Positions 45,401 through 53,997 of a DNA stretch of 64,000 nucleotides are shown piece by piece (within the stretch, counting starts at the first letter, position 1; the number at the start of each line of letters is the position of its first letter). The translations under genes and the position numbers were made by a program. The notes below the pieces were generated by a model, which worked only from the letters and a program-made list of their open reading frames with translations, did no database searches and had not been told where the DNA came from. The stretch comes from an uncultured Muribaculaceae bacterium (GTDB taxonomy: Bacteria > Bacteroidota > Bacteroidia > Bacteroidales > Muribaculaceae): NCBI GenBank assembly GCA_910583525.1, contig CAJTXL010000008.1:35752-99751 (forward strand). Reading direction: 5' to 3'.

Positions 45401-45895
45401 ATGGCACGACAAAGTGAAAACATACTACAGACAGCTCGCAGGCAAGGACTTGCCACGCCCTCGGCAGGCTTGAAAGTACCCGACGGATACTTCGATGCCT
45501 TCTGCCGTACGATGTCCGACTCGTTGCCATTCCGACAGGAAATTGAAGACCCCGAAGCCGCCGACAAAGAATTGCAGCCGAAAACTTTTTGGGCGAAAAT
45601 ACGTCCATATGTCTATATGGCGGCGATGTTTGCCGGAGTATGGTGCATGCTGCAGATGTTCGCCTCTCTGACCGGTGCCGGGAAGCTGCAGCCGATAGAC
45701 GACAATCCGATAATGGCAAGCGCTCTGTCTGACGACAATTTCGTAATGGACTACATCTACGACGATATTACCTCATGGGATGTGCTCGACGAAATGCTCG
45801 AAGACGAGAACATCGATGCCGGCACTATCATGGACGGTCTTTCGGAAAACGAGACAACAACGGAGCCTCAAGGCGATTACATATTACCGCAATAA
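45401..45895 (+). CDS. Single-pass membrane protein, probable anti-sigma partner
   Basis: A 164-residue protein with one transmembrane segment near residue 74 (VYMAAMFAGVWCMLQMFASL), a cytosolic N-terminal part of about 70 residues containing GLKVPDGYFDAF, and an acidic periplasmic tail (DVLDEMLEDENID). GYF motifs before a membrane span are frequent in Bacteroidetes proteins encoded after ECF sigma genes. I infer an anti-sigma role from position and topology; no zinc-binding ZAS motif is seen. The gap to the sigma gene is 49 bases. Confidence 0.65.
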   Translation: MARQSENILQTARRQGLATPSAGLKVPDGYFDAFCRTMSDSLPFRQEIEDPEAADKELQPKTFWAKIRPYVYMAAMFAGVWCMLQMFASLTGAGKLQPIDDNPIMASALSDDNFVMDYIYDDITSWDVLDEMLEDENIDAGTIMDGLSENETTTEPQGDYILPQ

Positions 45896-45906
45896 CCAAT
45901 GCCAAA

Positions 45907-46371
45907 ATGACATACACAATCAAAGCCTTATTCCTATTAATCGCTGCAATGGCGACTTGCAGCGCCGCGGCACAGACACCCCTTAGCGAAAACGAACGCG
46001 AACGGGCTTTGACAGAGATGAGGGCTTATAAACACCAATTCATTGCCAAGGAACTCAATCTGAGCAAAGAGCAGCAGAGCGGCTTCTTCCCCGTCTACGA
46101 CGAGATGGACGACAAACTCATGCAAATCAACTTGGAGACACGCGAACTCGAACGCGCGGTAAACGAAAACAAAGAGGCTTCTGACACTGAAATCGAAGCT
46201 GCAGCAACGGCCATATTCAACCAAAAGGAGCGCGAGGGCAAAATAGAAAACGAATATTTCGACAAGTTCAAAGAAGTGCTCACGCCACGACAGCTGCTGC
46301 TGCTCAAAAGCGCCGAAAAGAAATTCACCCAACGGCTCGTAAGACACCACAGACGTCTCCGTCAGCGTTAA
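45907..46371 (+). CDS. Periplasmic Spy/CpxP-like protein
   Basis: A 154-residue protein with signal peptide (cleavage near SAAAQ) and a long helical mature part: LNLSKEQQSGFFPVYDEM and VLTPRQLLLLKSAEKKF are the two LTxxQ-like segments. The tail is strongly basic (RHHRRLRQR). Such proteins bind unfolded envelope proteins and often feed back on stress signalling. It is 11 bases after the probable anti-sigma gene in the ECF operon, as in several Bacteroidetes sigma loci. Confidence 0.75.
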   Translation: MTYTIKALFLLIAAMATCSAAAQTPLSENERERALTEMRAYKHQFIAKELNLSKEQQSGFFPVYDEMDDKLMQINLETRELERAVNENKEASDTEIEAAATAIFNQKEREGKIENEYFDKFKEVLTPRQLLLLKSAEKKFTQRLVRHHRRLRQR

Positions 46372-46395
46372 CGGGTCGTTAAAAAAATCCACATT

Positions 46396-47184
46396 ATGCC
46401 AGTAAGAACACCGGCTGAGACACTTGAAACAGCCTCCAATGCCGGATTGGCAAAAGCATCCGGCCGTACACTGCCACACCTTGCAATCGGAAGCATCCTC
46501 GCAGGCGCTTACATAGCCCTCGGTGGTGCTTTGTCAATTATCATAGGTTATGGTTTTCCACAGTTATCAGCCGCCAACCCGGGCCTTCAACGCCTGTTGA
46601 GCGGTCTTGTATTTCCTGTGGGACTGATGCTCGTTGTCATTTTGGGCGCCGACCTTTTCACCGGCAACAACGCCCTTCTGGTACCGCCGTGCATGCAACG
46701 CAAACTATCTGTGGCCGCAATGATGCGCAACTGGACCATCGTATGGCTAGGCAACTTTGTCGGAGCACTCATCGTGGCATATTTTTTGGTTTACCTTACC
46801 GGGCTGACCGCATCGGCGCCGTATGCCAAAGCTGTCGAAGCCATAGGCATCGCCAAGACATCGGCATCGCCCGGGACCATATTTCTCAAAGGCATAGGCG
46901 CCAACTGGTGTGTATGTCTGGCCGTATGGCTCGCCCTCAGCGGCAGACACCTTGGAGAAAAACTCATCGCCTGCGAAATACCCGTAATGGCATTTGTAGC
47001 GCTCGGCTTCGAGCACTGCGTGGCAAACATGTTCTTCCTGCCGCTTGCAATGATGCAGGGCGCCCCCGTATCAGTCTTGGAAATGCTCACAAGCAACCTG
47101 CTTCCGGCAACATTGGGCAACATAGTCGGCGGAGCTCTTTTCGTAGGCCTTCCCTACTACTACCTCAACCGCAACAAAGCCTGA
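46396..47184 (+). CDS. Formate/nitrite transporter family protein
   Basis: A 262-residue inner-membrane channel of the FocA/NirC family with six hydrophobic segments. Family segments are GSILAGAYIALGGALSI, LFTGNNALLVPP, IGANWCVCLAVWLAL and GFEHCVANMFFLPLAM. It likely passes formate or nitrite across the inner membrane; no formate lyase is adjacent. It lies 24 bases after the Spy-like gene and may be part of the same transcript. Confidence 0.92.
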   Translation: MPVRTPAETLETASNAGLAKASGRTLPHLAIGSILAGAYIALGGALSIIIGYGFPQLSAANPGLQRLLSGLVFPVGLMLVVILGADLFTGNNALLVPPCMQRKLSVAAMMRNWTIVWLGNFVGALIVAYFLVYLTGLTASAPYAKAVEAIGIAKTSASPGTIFLKGIGANWCVCLAVWLALSGRHLGEKLIACEIPVMAFVALGFEHCVANMFFLPLAMMQGAPVSVLEMLTSNLLPATLGNIVGGALFVGLPYYYLNRNKA

Positions 47185-47216
47185 CGGCGCCCACCGTTTG
47201 CAGCCCAAGGCAACCG

Positions 47217-47255
47217 CAAAATATTTTGTTTTGCGCTCGCTTATTCGTATCTTTG
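47217..47255 (+). promoter_or_regulatory. Repeated promoter unit, copy 1
   Basis: A 12-base palindrome CAAAATATTTTG (47217-47228) provides TTG at 47226-47228, followed after 19 bases by TATCTTTG (47248-47255). Between lies GCGCTCGCTTATTCGTAT (47233-47250), repeated exactly in copy 2. Confidence 0.65.
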
Positions 47256-47280
47256 GCTTCGCCTTAAATACTTCCGTTCG

Positions 47281-47328
47281 GCAAAAACAAAATAATTTTG
47301 TTTTTGCGCTCGCTTATTCGTATTTTTG
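47281..47328 (+). promoter_or_regulatory. Repeated promoter unit, copy 2
   Basis: A perfect 27-base palindrome (47281-47307; 13-base arms, core GCAAAAACAAAAT) provides TTG at 47298-47300; TATTTTTG follows after 20 bases (47321-47328). The shared 18-mer is at 47306-47323, exactly 73 bases from copy 1. This copy is nearest the TPR-PD40 gene at 47349. Confidence 0.7.
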
Positions 47329-47348
47329 TAGCCTAAAGCATTTGGAAC

Positions 47349-48785
47349 ATGACAATCCGCAAAACGATACTTACCTTATTGCTTGTGGCGGCATCGGCGA
47401 CGGCTACGATTGCCGGGCCTATCGACGATGCGCGCAAGTTATACCGCGAGGGCGACTATGACGCCGTAATCGAAAAACTGAGGCCGGTAGTGAAGCGTTC
47501 GCCGCGCGACGGCAACGCCACATTTTTCTACGGCGCGTCGCTGTTGGCGACAGGGAATGTCGAGGAGGCCTTGCCGCAGCTGAAAGTGGCCGAAAGCCGG
47601 GGCGTGGGCGAGGCATCGCGCATGTTGGCCGAGACCGCCCTCGACAACTACGACGTCAATTCGGCCGAAGAACATCTCGACAAATGGTCGGCAAACCTGA
47701 AAAAGGCAAAGAAAAGCGCATCTGAAGAGTTCGAGACCCTCACGTCGAAGATGATACAGATGCGAAACATGCTCGAACGTGTCGAGCGCATCGAAATCAT
47801 CGATTCGCTCACAGTCGACAGCATCGATTTCTTCGAAAGCTACCGCCTCGCCGGTGCCGCAGGCCGGATATTGCCTCCCGACGCCGTAAGCCGACTCGGC
47901 GCGGGCTCCGACGCCGAAGAGCTGTCGACCGCATATATGCCCGAGAACCACAGCGAGATATTATGGGCGGCAGCCGACAGCAGCGGCATATTCAGACTAT
48001 ACGGCGCCGACATACTTGACGACGGCACCGTAGACCATGCCGCTCCGCTCGACGACAAACTCGGCGACGGCGGCAATGCCCGATACCCGTTCCTAATGCC
48101 CGACGGCATGACGCTCTACTTCGCATCTGACGGCAACGGCTCGCTCGGCGGATATGACATTTTCATGACCCGACGCACCGACTCCGACAACGGTGGAAAA
48201 GAATTCTTCCAACCACAGAACCTCGGAATGCCGTATAACTCGCCCTACAACGACTACATGCTCGCCATCGACGAGACTTCGGGCCTGGGATGGTGGGCCT
48301 CTGACCGCAACCGCATTCCCGGCAAAGTCACCATATACATATTTGCACCGTCGCCCATGCGCATCAATGCCGACACCTCCGACCCGTCGCTGATTGCGCT
48401 TGCACGCCTGTCCGACATATCTCTTACGCAGAAAAAAGGTGTCGACTATAAGGCTCTTCTCGAATCAAAGCTGCCTTCACAAACCGACAAAAGCAGCATA
48501 AGTTCGGCATCGCCGCGTTTCAGCATCGACTTGGGCAAGGGAAAAGTATATTACCGTCTTTCCGACTTCCGTAACGGCGACGCACGCAGCGCCATGCTCG
48601 ACGCACTTGCGACAGAAGCCACGCTGCGCAAGCATCTTGCCGACGAAGAAGCCCTACGAAGCCGCTACCGCAAAGGCGACCGTTCGGTCTCCGATGCCAT
48701 CCTCGACTCGGAAGCCCGTACAAACACCCTGCGACAAAGAATCAAAGAGCAGCGTAACGCAGCCGTCAGGCTTGAAAACCGCTGA
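47349..48785 (+). CDS. Secreted TPR-PD40 repeat protein
   Basis: A 478-residue protein with signal peptide (cleavage near TIAGP). Residues 25-130 form tetratricopeptide-like repeats (ARKLYREGDYDAVIEKL, GNVEEALPQLKVAESRG). A PD40/TolB-type beta-propeller follows, with the blade MPDGMTLYFASDGNGSLGGYDI, here named by its core LYFASDGNGSLGGYDIF. The C-terminal 100 residues are a coiled helix without an OmpA domain, unlike PorE-type relatives. It is driven by two repeated promoters and precedes floA by 46 bases. The role is not known; a periplasmic scaffold is plausible. Confidence 0.75.
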   Translation: MTIRKTILTLLLVAASATATIAGPIDDARKLYREGDYDAVIEKLRPVVKRSPRDGNATFFYGASLLATGNVEEALPQLKVAESRGVGEASRMLAETALDNYDVNSAEEHLDKWSANLKKAKKSASEEFETLTSKMIQMRNMLERVERIEIIDSLTVDSIDFFESYRLAGAAGRILPPDAVSRLGAGSDAEELSTAYMPENHSEILWAAADSSGIFRLYGADILDDGTVDHAAPLDDKLGDGGNARYPFLMPDGMTLYFASDGNGSLGGYDIFMTRRTDSDNGGKEFFQPQNLGMPYNSPYNDYMLAIDETSGLGWWASDRNRIPGKVTIYIFAPSPMRINADTSDPSLIALARLSDISLTQKKGVDYKALLESKLPSQTDKSSISSASPRFSIDLGKGKVYYRLSDFRNGDARSAMLDALATEATLRKHLADEEALRSRYRKGDRSVSDAILDSEARTNTLRQRIKEQRNAAVRLENR

Positions 48786-48831
48786 CAGCCGACCATAAAA
48801 AGCATTTTAACATCACAACCACAATAGACCA

Positions 48832-49815
48832 ATGAAACTCACCGTAGTCCTCCTAATCGTATTGGCCGTAGTACTGCTGATAGTGTTCTTCTACTACTGC
48901 CCGTTCTTCCTATGGATATCGGCACGCGTAAGCGGTGTTCGCATATCCCTTATGCAGCTTGTTCTGATGCGCATACGCCAGGTGCCTGCAAGCGTTATAG
49001 TGCGTGCCCTTATCGAAGCCCACAAGGCCGGACTTAAAGACGTGACACGTGACGACCTCGAAGCGCACTACCTCGCAGGCGGCAACGTAGAACGTGTCGT
49101 ACACGCCCTTGTATCGGCCTCCAAAGCCAACATCGACCTCGGCTTCAAGATGGCTACGGCCATCGACCTGGCCGGCCGCGACGTGTTCCAGGCCGTGCAG
49201 ATGAGCGTAAACCCCAAGGTCATCGACACCCCGCCGGTGACAGCCGTGGCAAAAGACGGCATCCAGCTTATTGCCAAAGCCCGTGTCACAGTCCGCGCCA
49301 ACATCCGCCAGCTTGTCGGCGGCGCAGGCGAAGATACCGTCCTGGCACGTGTCGGCGAAGGCATCGTATCGTCTATCGGCTCGGCCGAAAGCCATAAGCA
49401 GGTGCTTGAGAACCCCGACTCCATATCGAAACTTGTACTGCGAAAAGGTCTCGACTCAGGCACGGCATTCGAAATTCTCTCCATCGACATCGCCGATATC
49501 GACATAGGCCGCAACATCGGCGCCGCCTTGCAGATAGACCAGGCTCAGGCCGACAAGAACATAGCCCAGGCCAAGGCTGAAGAGCGTCGCGCAATGGCAA
49601 TCGCACGCGAGCAAGAGATGAAAGCCCTCGCCCAGGAAGCACGCGCCAAAGTAATCGAGGCAGAATGCGAGTTGCCAAAAGCAATGGCACAAGCCTTCCT
49701 CTCGGGCAACCTCGGCATCATGGACTACTACCGCATGAAAAATATCGAGGCAGACACGGCCATGCGCCAGTCGCTCGGCGATTCTCCGACAGCAACCCCT
49801 GAAATAAAAGAATGA
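48832..49815 (+). CDS. floA: Flotillin-like membrane microdomain protein
   Basis: A 327-residue FloA/YqfA-type protein: an N-terminal hydrophobic hairpin (residues 3-30), a long SPFH-like region with GGNVERVVHALVSASKANI and NPKVIDTPPVTAVAKDGI, and a C-terminal helix rich in Ala-Glu repeats (AQAKAEERRAMAIAREQEM). It organises lipid domains in the inner membrane. The usual partner NfeD is not adjacent here. The stop codon overlaps the next ATG by four bases. Confidence 0.93.
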   Translation: MKLTVVLLIVLAVVLLIVFFYYCPFFLWISARVSGVRISLMQLVLMRIRQVPASVIVRALIEAHKAGLKDVTRDDLEAHYLAGGNVERVVHALVSASKANIDLGFKMATAIDLAGRDVFQAVQMSVNPKVIDTPPVTAVAKDGIQLIAKARVTVRANIRQLVGGAGEDTVLARVGEGIVSSIGSAESHKQVLENPDSISKLVLRKGLDSGTAFEILSIDIADIDIGRNIGAALQIDQAQADKNIAQAKAEERRAMAIAREQEMKALAQEARAKVIEAECELPKAMAQAFLSGNLGIMDYYRMKNIEADTAMRQSLGDSPTATPEIKE

Positions 49816-51269
49816 CACTGCTGCTCATATCTCTCGCCGTGCTAATCGGCGGATACTTTGTCTACGGTCTTATCGCAGAGCGGATTTTCGGCATAGAGCC
49901 CGAACGTCCGACCCCGGCCATGACCCATGCCGACGGCATCGACTACATTGTCATGCCGACATGGAAAGTGTTCCTGATTCAGTTTCTCAACATCGCCGGT
50001 TTAGGGCCGATTTTCGGCGCCATAATGGGCGTGATGTTCGGCCCCTCGGCTTTCATATGGATTGTCGCCGGCACCATCTTCGGCGGTGCCGTGCACGATT
50101 TCATATCGGCCATGATGTCGTTGCGCAGCAACGGCGCCTCGCTGCCCGAACTTGTGGGGCGCGAACTCGGCCCCGTGATAAAACAAGTGCTGCGAGTAGT
50201 CTCGACCGTTCTTCTCATCCTTGTAGCCGCCGTCTTTGTCGTGACACCGGCTTCGCTGCTTGCCGGGATGACACCCGACTGGGCATCGACAATCTTTTGG
50301 ATAGGACTGATTTTCGTATATTACATGCTGGCGACCCTGCTCCCCATCGACAAACTGATAGGGCGCTTTTATCCCATATTCGGTTTTGCTCTCCTGTTCA
50401 TGGCCGCCGGCCTGCTGTGCGTGCTTCTGTTCGGCGGGCATACGATTCCCGACGGAATAAACGAGGGGCTTATGAACCACCACTCATCGCCGGATACGCA
50501 TCCCATATTTCCGATGATGTTCGTAAGCATAGCCTGCGGTGCCATTTCAGGATTTCACGCCACCCAATCGCCTATGATGGCCCGGTGCCTTAAAAACGAA
50601 AGGCTCGCACGGCCCGTATTCTACGGTGCCATGGTGGCCGAAGGCATCGTTGCCCTCGTGTGGGCAGCTGCAGCCATTACGTTTACCGGGGGTTACGAAG
50701 GGCTGGCGGAATATATGGGCAGCCATGCAGGCGCCGGTGCGCTCGTGCACGACATCTCTGTAGGATGGCTCGGTACAATCGGCGGTTTTCTCGCGCTGCT
50801 CGGCGTCATAGCCGCGCCCATTACCACAGGCGACACGGCACTACGTTCGGCAAGGCTTACGGTTGCCGATTTCCTTAAGTCGGACCAGTCGAAATTCAGC
50901 AGACGCATAGCAGTGTCCCTTCCCATTTTCGCCGCCACATTCGCGCTGATGCTTATAGATTTCAATGTGCTGTGGCGCTACTTTGCATGGACAAACCAGA
51001 CCTTGGCCGCCTTTACGCTATGGGCCGCCACTGTCTATCTGGCACGCCACGGCAAGACATACATCATAACGCTGATACCGGCACTATTCATGACTATGGT
51101 AGTGGTGAGCTACATTCTGTTCGCACCGTCGCCCGAGGGCTTCGGTCTACCGCTCTGGCTTGCCATAACAGTTGCTGCTGTCACCGATGCCGTATGCCTG
51201 TATCTATTTGCCAAAAGCCTCATCACTCAAAAAGGATGCAACCCGGCGAGCATTGCAGACATTGAATAA
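49812..51269 (+). CDS. CstA-like carbon starvation transporter
   Basis: A 485-residue inner-membrane protein with about 12 hydrophobic segments. AGLGPIFGAIMGVMFGP, GGAVHDFISAMMSLR, FHATQSPMMARCL and ITTGDTALRSARL are hallmarks of CstA, a peptide or pyruvate transporter. It is shorter than the 700-residue enterobacterial protein, as in other Bacteroidetes. Translational coupling to floA (ATGA overlap) is notable, and the PHP gene follows after 9 bases. Confidence 0.9.
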   Translation: MTLLLISLAVLIGGYFVYGLIAERIFGIEPERPTPAMTHADGIDYIVMPTWKVFLIQFLNIAGLGPIFGAIMGVMFGPSAFIWIVAGTIFGGAVHDFISAMMSLRSNGASLPELVGRELGPVIKQVLRVVSTVLLILVAAVFVVTPASLLAGMTPDWASTIFWIGLIFVYYMLATLLPIDKLIGRFYPIFGFALLFMAAGLLCVLLFGGHTIPDGINEGLMNHHSSPDTHPIFPMMFVSIACGAISGFHATQSPMMARCLKNERLARPVFYGAMVAEGIVALVWAAAAITFTGGYEGLAEYMGSHAGAGALVHDISVGWLGTIGGFLALLGVIAAPITTGDTALRSARLTVADFLKSDQSKFSRRIAVSLPIFAATFALMLIDFNVLWRYFAWTNQTLAAFTLWAATVYLARHGKTYIITLIPALFMTMVVVSYILFAPSPEGFGLPLWLAITVAAVTDAVCLYLFAKSLITQKGCNPASIADIE

Positions 51270-51278
51270 AAAGCCTTT

Positions 51279-52097
51279 ATGGATTTTAGAAATATCATAA
51301 ACTCTACACGACAATATAACTTCCACAGCCACACACAATACTGCGACGGACGCGCCGACATGGCAAGCATGGCGGCATCGGCTGTCGCATCGGGCATGCT
51401 CCACTACGGCTTTACTCCGCACAGCCCGATACCGTTCAAATCGCCGTGCAACATGGCGTTCGAATGCGTTGACGAGTTCTTCGACGAAGCCGAACGTCTC
51501 AGGCATCTGCCCGAACTTGCTTCATGCCGATTCTATACCGGCATGGAAATCGACTACATCGACAATTCCTGGGGGCCGGCAAACGAATACTTCAGAACTT
51601 TGCCATTGGACTACAGCATAGGCTCGGTGCATTTCATCCCCTCGCAAAGCGGTGAGCCGGTCGACATCGACGGACATTTCGACAATTTCAAACGCCGGAT
51701 GTCAGAGCATTTCAGGGGCGACATCGACTATGTGGTCGACACTTTCTTCGCGCAGTCGCGCGCCATGATAGAAGCCGGCGGATTCGACATTCTCGGACAC
51801 TTCGACAAAGTCGGCCAAAACGCATCGCTGTACGCCCCCGGCATCGAAGACGGCGAGCACTACAGCACTTTGGTGCAAAGCCTTATCGACCAGATAATCG
51901 AAAAAGACCTCACCATAGAGCTTAACACCAAAGCATATGCCGAACACGGCCGTTTCTTCCCCGGCTTGCGCTATCTGCCACAGCTCGTAAAAGCCGGTAT
52001 TACAATAGTCGTAAACAGCGACGCCCACCACCCCGACCGTATCGACGCTTCGAGAGCCGATGCTTTCGCCATACTCGACCGACTGAAAAATGCGTAG
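51279..52097 (+). CDS. PHP-domain phosphoesterase, HisJ-like
   Basis: A 272-residue PHP hydrolase. Metal ligands appear in FHSHTQYCDGR (HxH), TGMEIDY, GSVHFI, ILGHFDKV and NSDAHHPDRI. The family includes histidinol phosphatase HisJ, but no other histidine gene is present and the activity cannot be fixed. It lies 9 bases after the CstA-like gene and overlaps the U32 gene by 8 bases. Confidence 0.85.
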   Translation: MDFRNIINSTRQYNFHSHTQYCDGRADMASMAASAVASGMLHYGFTPHSPIPFKSPCNMAFECVDEFFDEAERLRHLPELASCRFYTGMEIDYIDNSWGPANEYFRTLPLDYSIGSVHFIPSQSGEPVDIDGHFDNFKRRMSEHFRGDIDYVVDTFFAQSRAMIEAGGFDILGHFDKVGQNASLYAPGIEDGEHYSTLVQSLIDQIIEKDLTIELNTKAYAEHGRFFPGLRYLPQLVKAGITIVVNSDAHHPDRIDASRADAFAILDRLKNA

Positions 52098-53946
52098 CCT
52101 CGAATTGCTCTCACCGGCGCGTGACGCGGCGACGGGCCGCATCGCCATACTTGCAGGCGCCGATGCCGTCTACATAGGCGCACCGGCATTCGGGGCAAGG
52201 GCTTCGGCCTCGAACAGTATTGCCGACATTGCCGGGCTGGCATCGTTCGCACACCTCTTCAGGGCACGCGTCTATGTGACAATGAACACGATACTCTTTG
52301 ACGATGAAATCGAAGAAGCCCGAAAAATAGTTTGGCAGCTTTACGCGGCCGGAGTCGACGCCCTCATTGTGCAGGACATGGCATACCTCAATATGGACAT
52401 GCCGCCCATAGCCTTGCATGCAAGCACACAATGCGACATACGCACTCCCGAAAAAGCCGCACGTCTCGCCAACGCAGGATTTTCGCAGTTGGTGCTTCCG
52501 CGCGAGTTCTCGGCCGAACAGATTGCAGAATGCCGTAAAGCGGCCGGCGTGCCGGTCGAGGTATTCGTACATGGTGCCTTGTGCGTGAGCTACAGCGGAG
52601 ACTGCCAGGCCGGATATGCCGCCATGGGCCGGAGCGCAAACCGTGGCGTATGTCCGCAGATGTGCCGTCTGCCCTACCGCCTCACCGATGCCGACGGCAA
52701 AGACCTCGCTCCTGTCCGTCACTATCTGTCTCTCAAAGATTTGAACCAATGCGGCAAACTGCGCACACTTATAGATGCCGGCGCAACATCGTTCAAAATC
52801 GAAGGAAGGCTCAAAGACGCGCGTTATGTGGCGAACGTCACGGCGGCATATTCGAAAGCCATCGACGATATAATCAGCTCATCAGGCGGAGAATACGTTC
52901 GGGCCTCAGCAGGCATCTGTTCCTATGCCTTCACGCCCGACCTGAACCGTACATTCAACCGAGGGTACACAAATTATTTCATTTCACCCCTCAAACCCGA
53001 AAAAATTGCATCGCTCGACACTCCGAAATGGATTGGGCTGCCGGTAGGCACGGTAACATCGCATGACAGTTCCCGTGGCGTCATTACGGCAGACTTGACC
53101 ACAACGCTCTCAAACGGCGACGGACTGGGATTTTTCGACAAAAACCGGCAATATACGGGCTTCCGCCTCAACCGCATAGAAGGCAAGAGGCTCTATCCGG
53201 CAACTCCTATACAATCCATCACCCCTGGCACCAAAATCTACCGGAACAACGACAAGGCCTTTTTCGACATACTCGACCGACACGATGCCGGATGCAACCG
53301 CCATATACCCGTATCGTTCACACTCGAAAATATAGATGACGGACATTTTTCCGTAACAGCCAATGACACACGCGGCTGTAGCGCCACAATAGTATGCGAA
53401 GCACCATACACAAAGGCCAACAACGACCAAATGCAAGCACGTCGCAACATTTTTGCAAAGCTCGGCGACACCATCTACTGTCTCGACAAAATCGACGACA
53501 GGCTCGGCGAACGTTTCATCGCCGCATCGGTTCTCTCGGCTGCAAGACGACAAGCCATCGCCATGCTCGATATAGCGGCTCTGGCCACATACGTTTTCGA
53601 CAAGCGCAATCCTGACAGTCTCGAAAAAGACGCCTTCGCAACCGTGCCGCCTCTAAGCTACCACGACAACGTTGCCAACAGCCTATCGCGCAAATTCTAT
53701 ACAGACCACGGCGCAACTATCGCTGCCATGGCCTTGGAGACAGCGCCGGCTCCGAAAAAAGACACTCAGGTAATGAGCACCCGATACTGCATACGACGCG
53801 AACTCGGAGCGTGCCTGAGAAAAAAAGACGAGGCGTCGAAACTCCCGTCACCGCTGTTCCTGCGCGACCAGTCAAATACTTACCGGCTCGACTTCGACTG
53901 CGGAAGATGCGGAATGACGGTCACGAAATGCCGTCAGACGCAATAA
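52090..53946 (+). CDS. U32-family protein, RlhA-like
   Basis: A 618-residue member of peptidase family U32. The signature VFVHGALCVSYSGDCQAG, plus GVCPQMCRLPYR, supplies the conserved cysteines (about residues 166-197). RlhA of this group hydroxylates C2501 of 23S rRNA, and true peptidase activity is doubtful. The C-terminal extension of 200 residues has a CxxC near the end (CGRCGMTVTKC), as in long YhbU-type proteins. It overlaps the PHP gene. Confidence 0.88.
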   Translation: MRSLELLSPARDAATGRIAILAGADAVYIGAPAFGARASASNSIADIAGLASFAHLFRARVYVTMNTILFDDEIEEARKIVWQLYAAGVDALIVQDMAYLNMDMPPIALHASTQCDIRTPEKAARLANAGFSQLVLPREFSAEQIAECRKAAGVPVEVFVHGALCVSYSGDCQAGYAAMGRSANRGVCPQMCRLPYRLTDADGKDLAPVRHYLSLKDLNQCGKLRTLIDAGATSFKIEGRLKDARYVANVTAAYSKAIDDIISSSGGEYVRASAGICSYAFTPDLNRTFNRGYTNYFISPLKPEKIASLDTPKWIGLPVGTVTSHDSSRGVITADLTTTLSNGDGLGFFDKNRQYTGFRLNRIEGKRLYPATPIQSITPGTKIYRNNDKAFFDILDRHDAGCNRHIPVSFTLENIDDGHFSVTANDTRGCSATIVCEAPYTKANNDQMQARRNIFAKLGDTIYCLDKIDDRLGERFIAASVLSAARRQAIAMLDIAALATYVFDKRNPDSLEKDAFATVPPLSYHDNVANSLSRKFYTDHGATIAAMALETAPAPKKDTQVMSTRYCIRRELGACLRKKDEASKLPSPLFLRDQSNTYRLDFDCGRCGMTVTKCRQTQ

Positions 53947-53997
53947 ACGGCACGCCGTATGCGTTATATCTGTGCAAACGTACAGACATAAATACTC

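Noticed and set aside
51279..52097. Assignment as histidinol phosphatase of histidine synthesis
   Set aside because: No histidine genes accompany it and PHP proteins of this shape have varied substrates.
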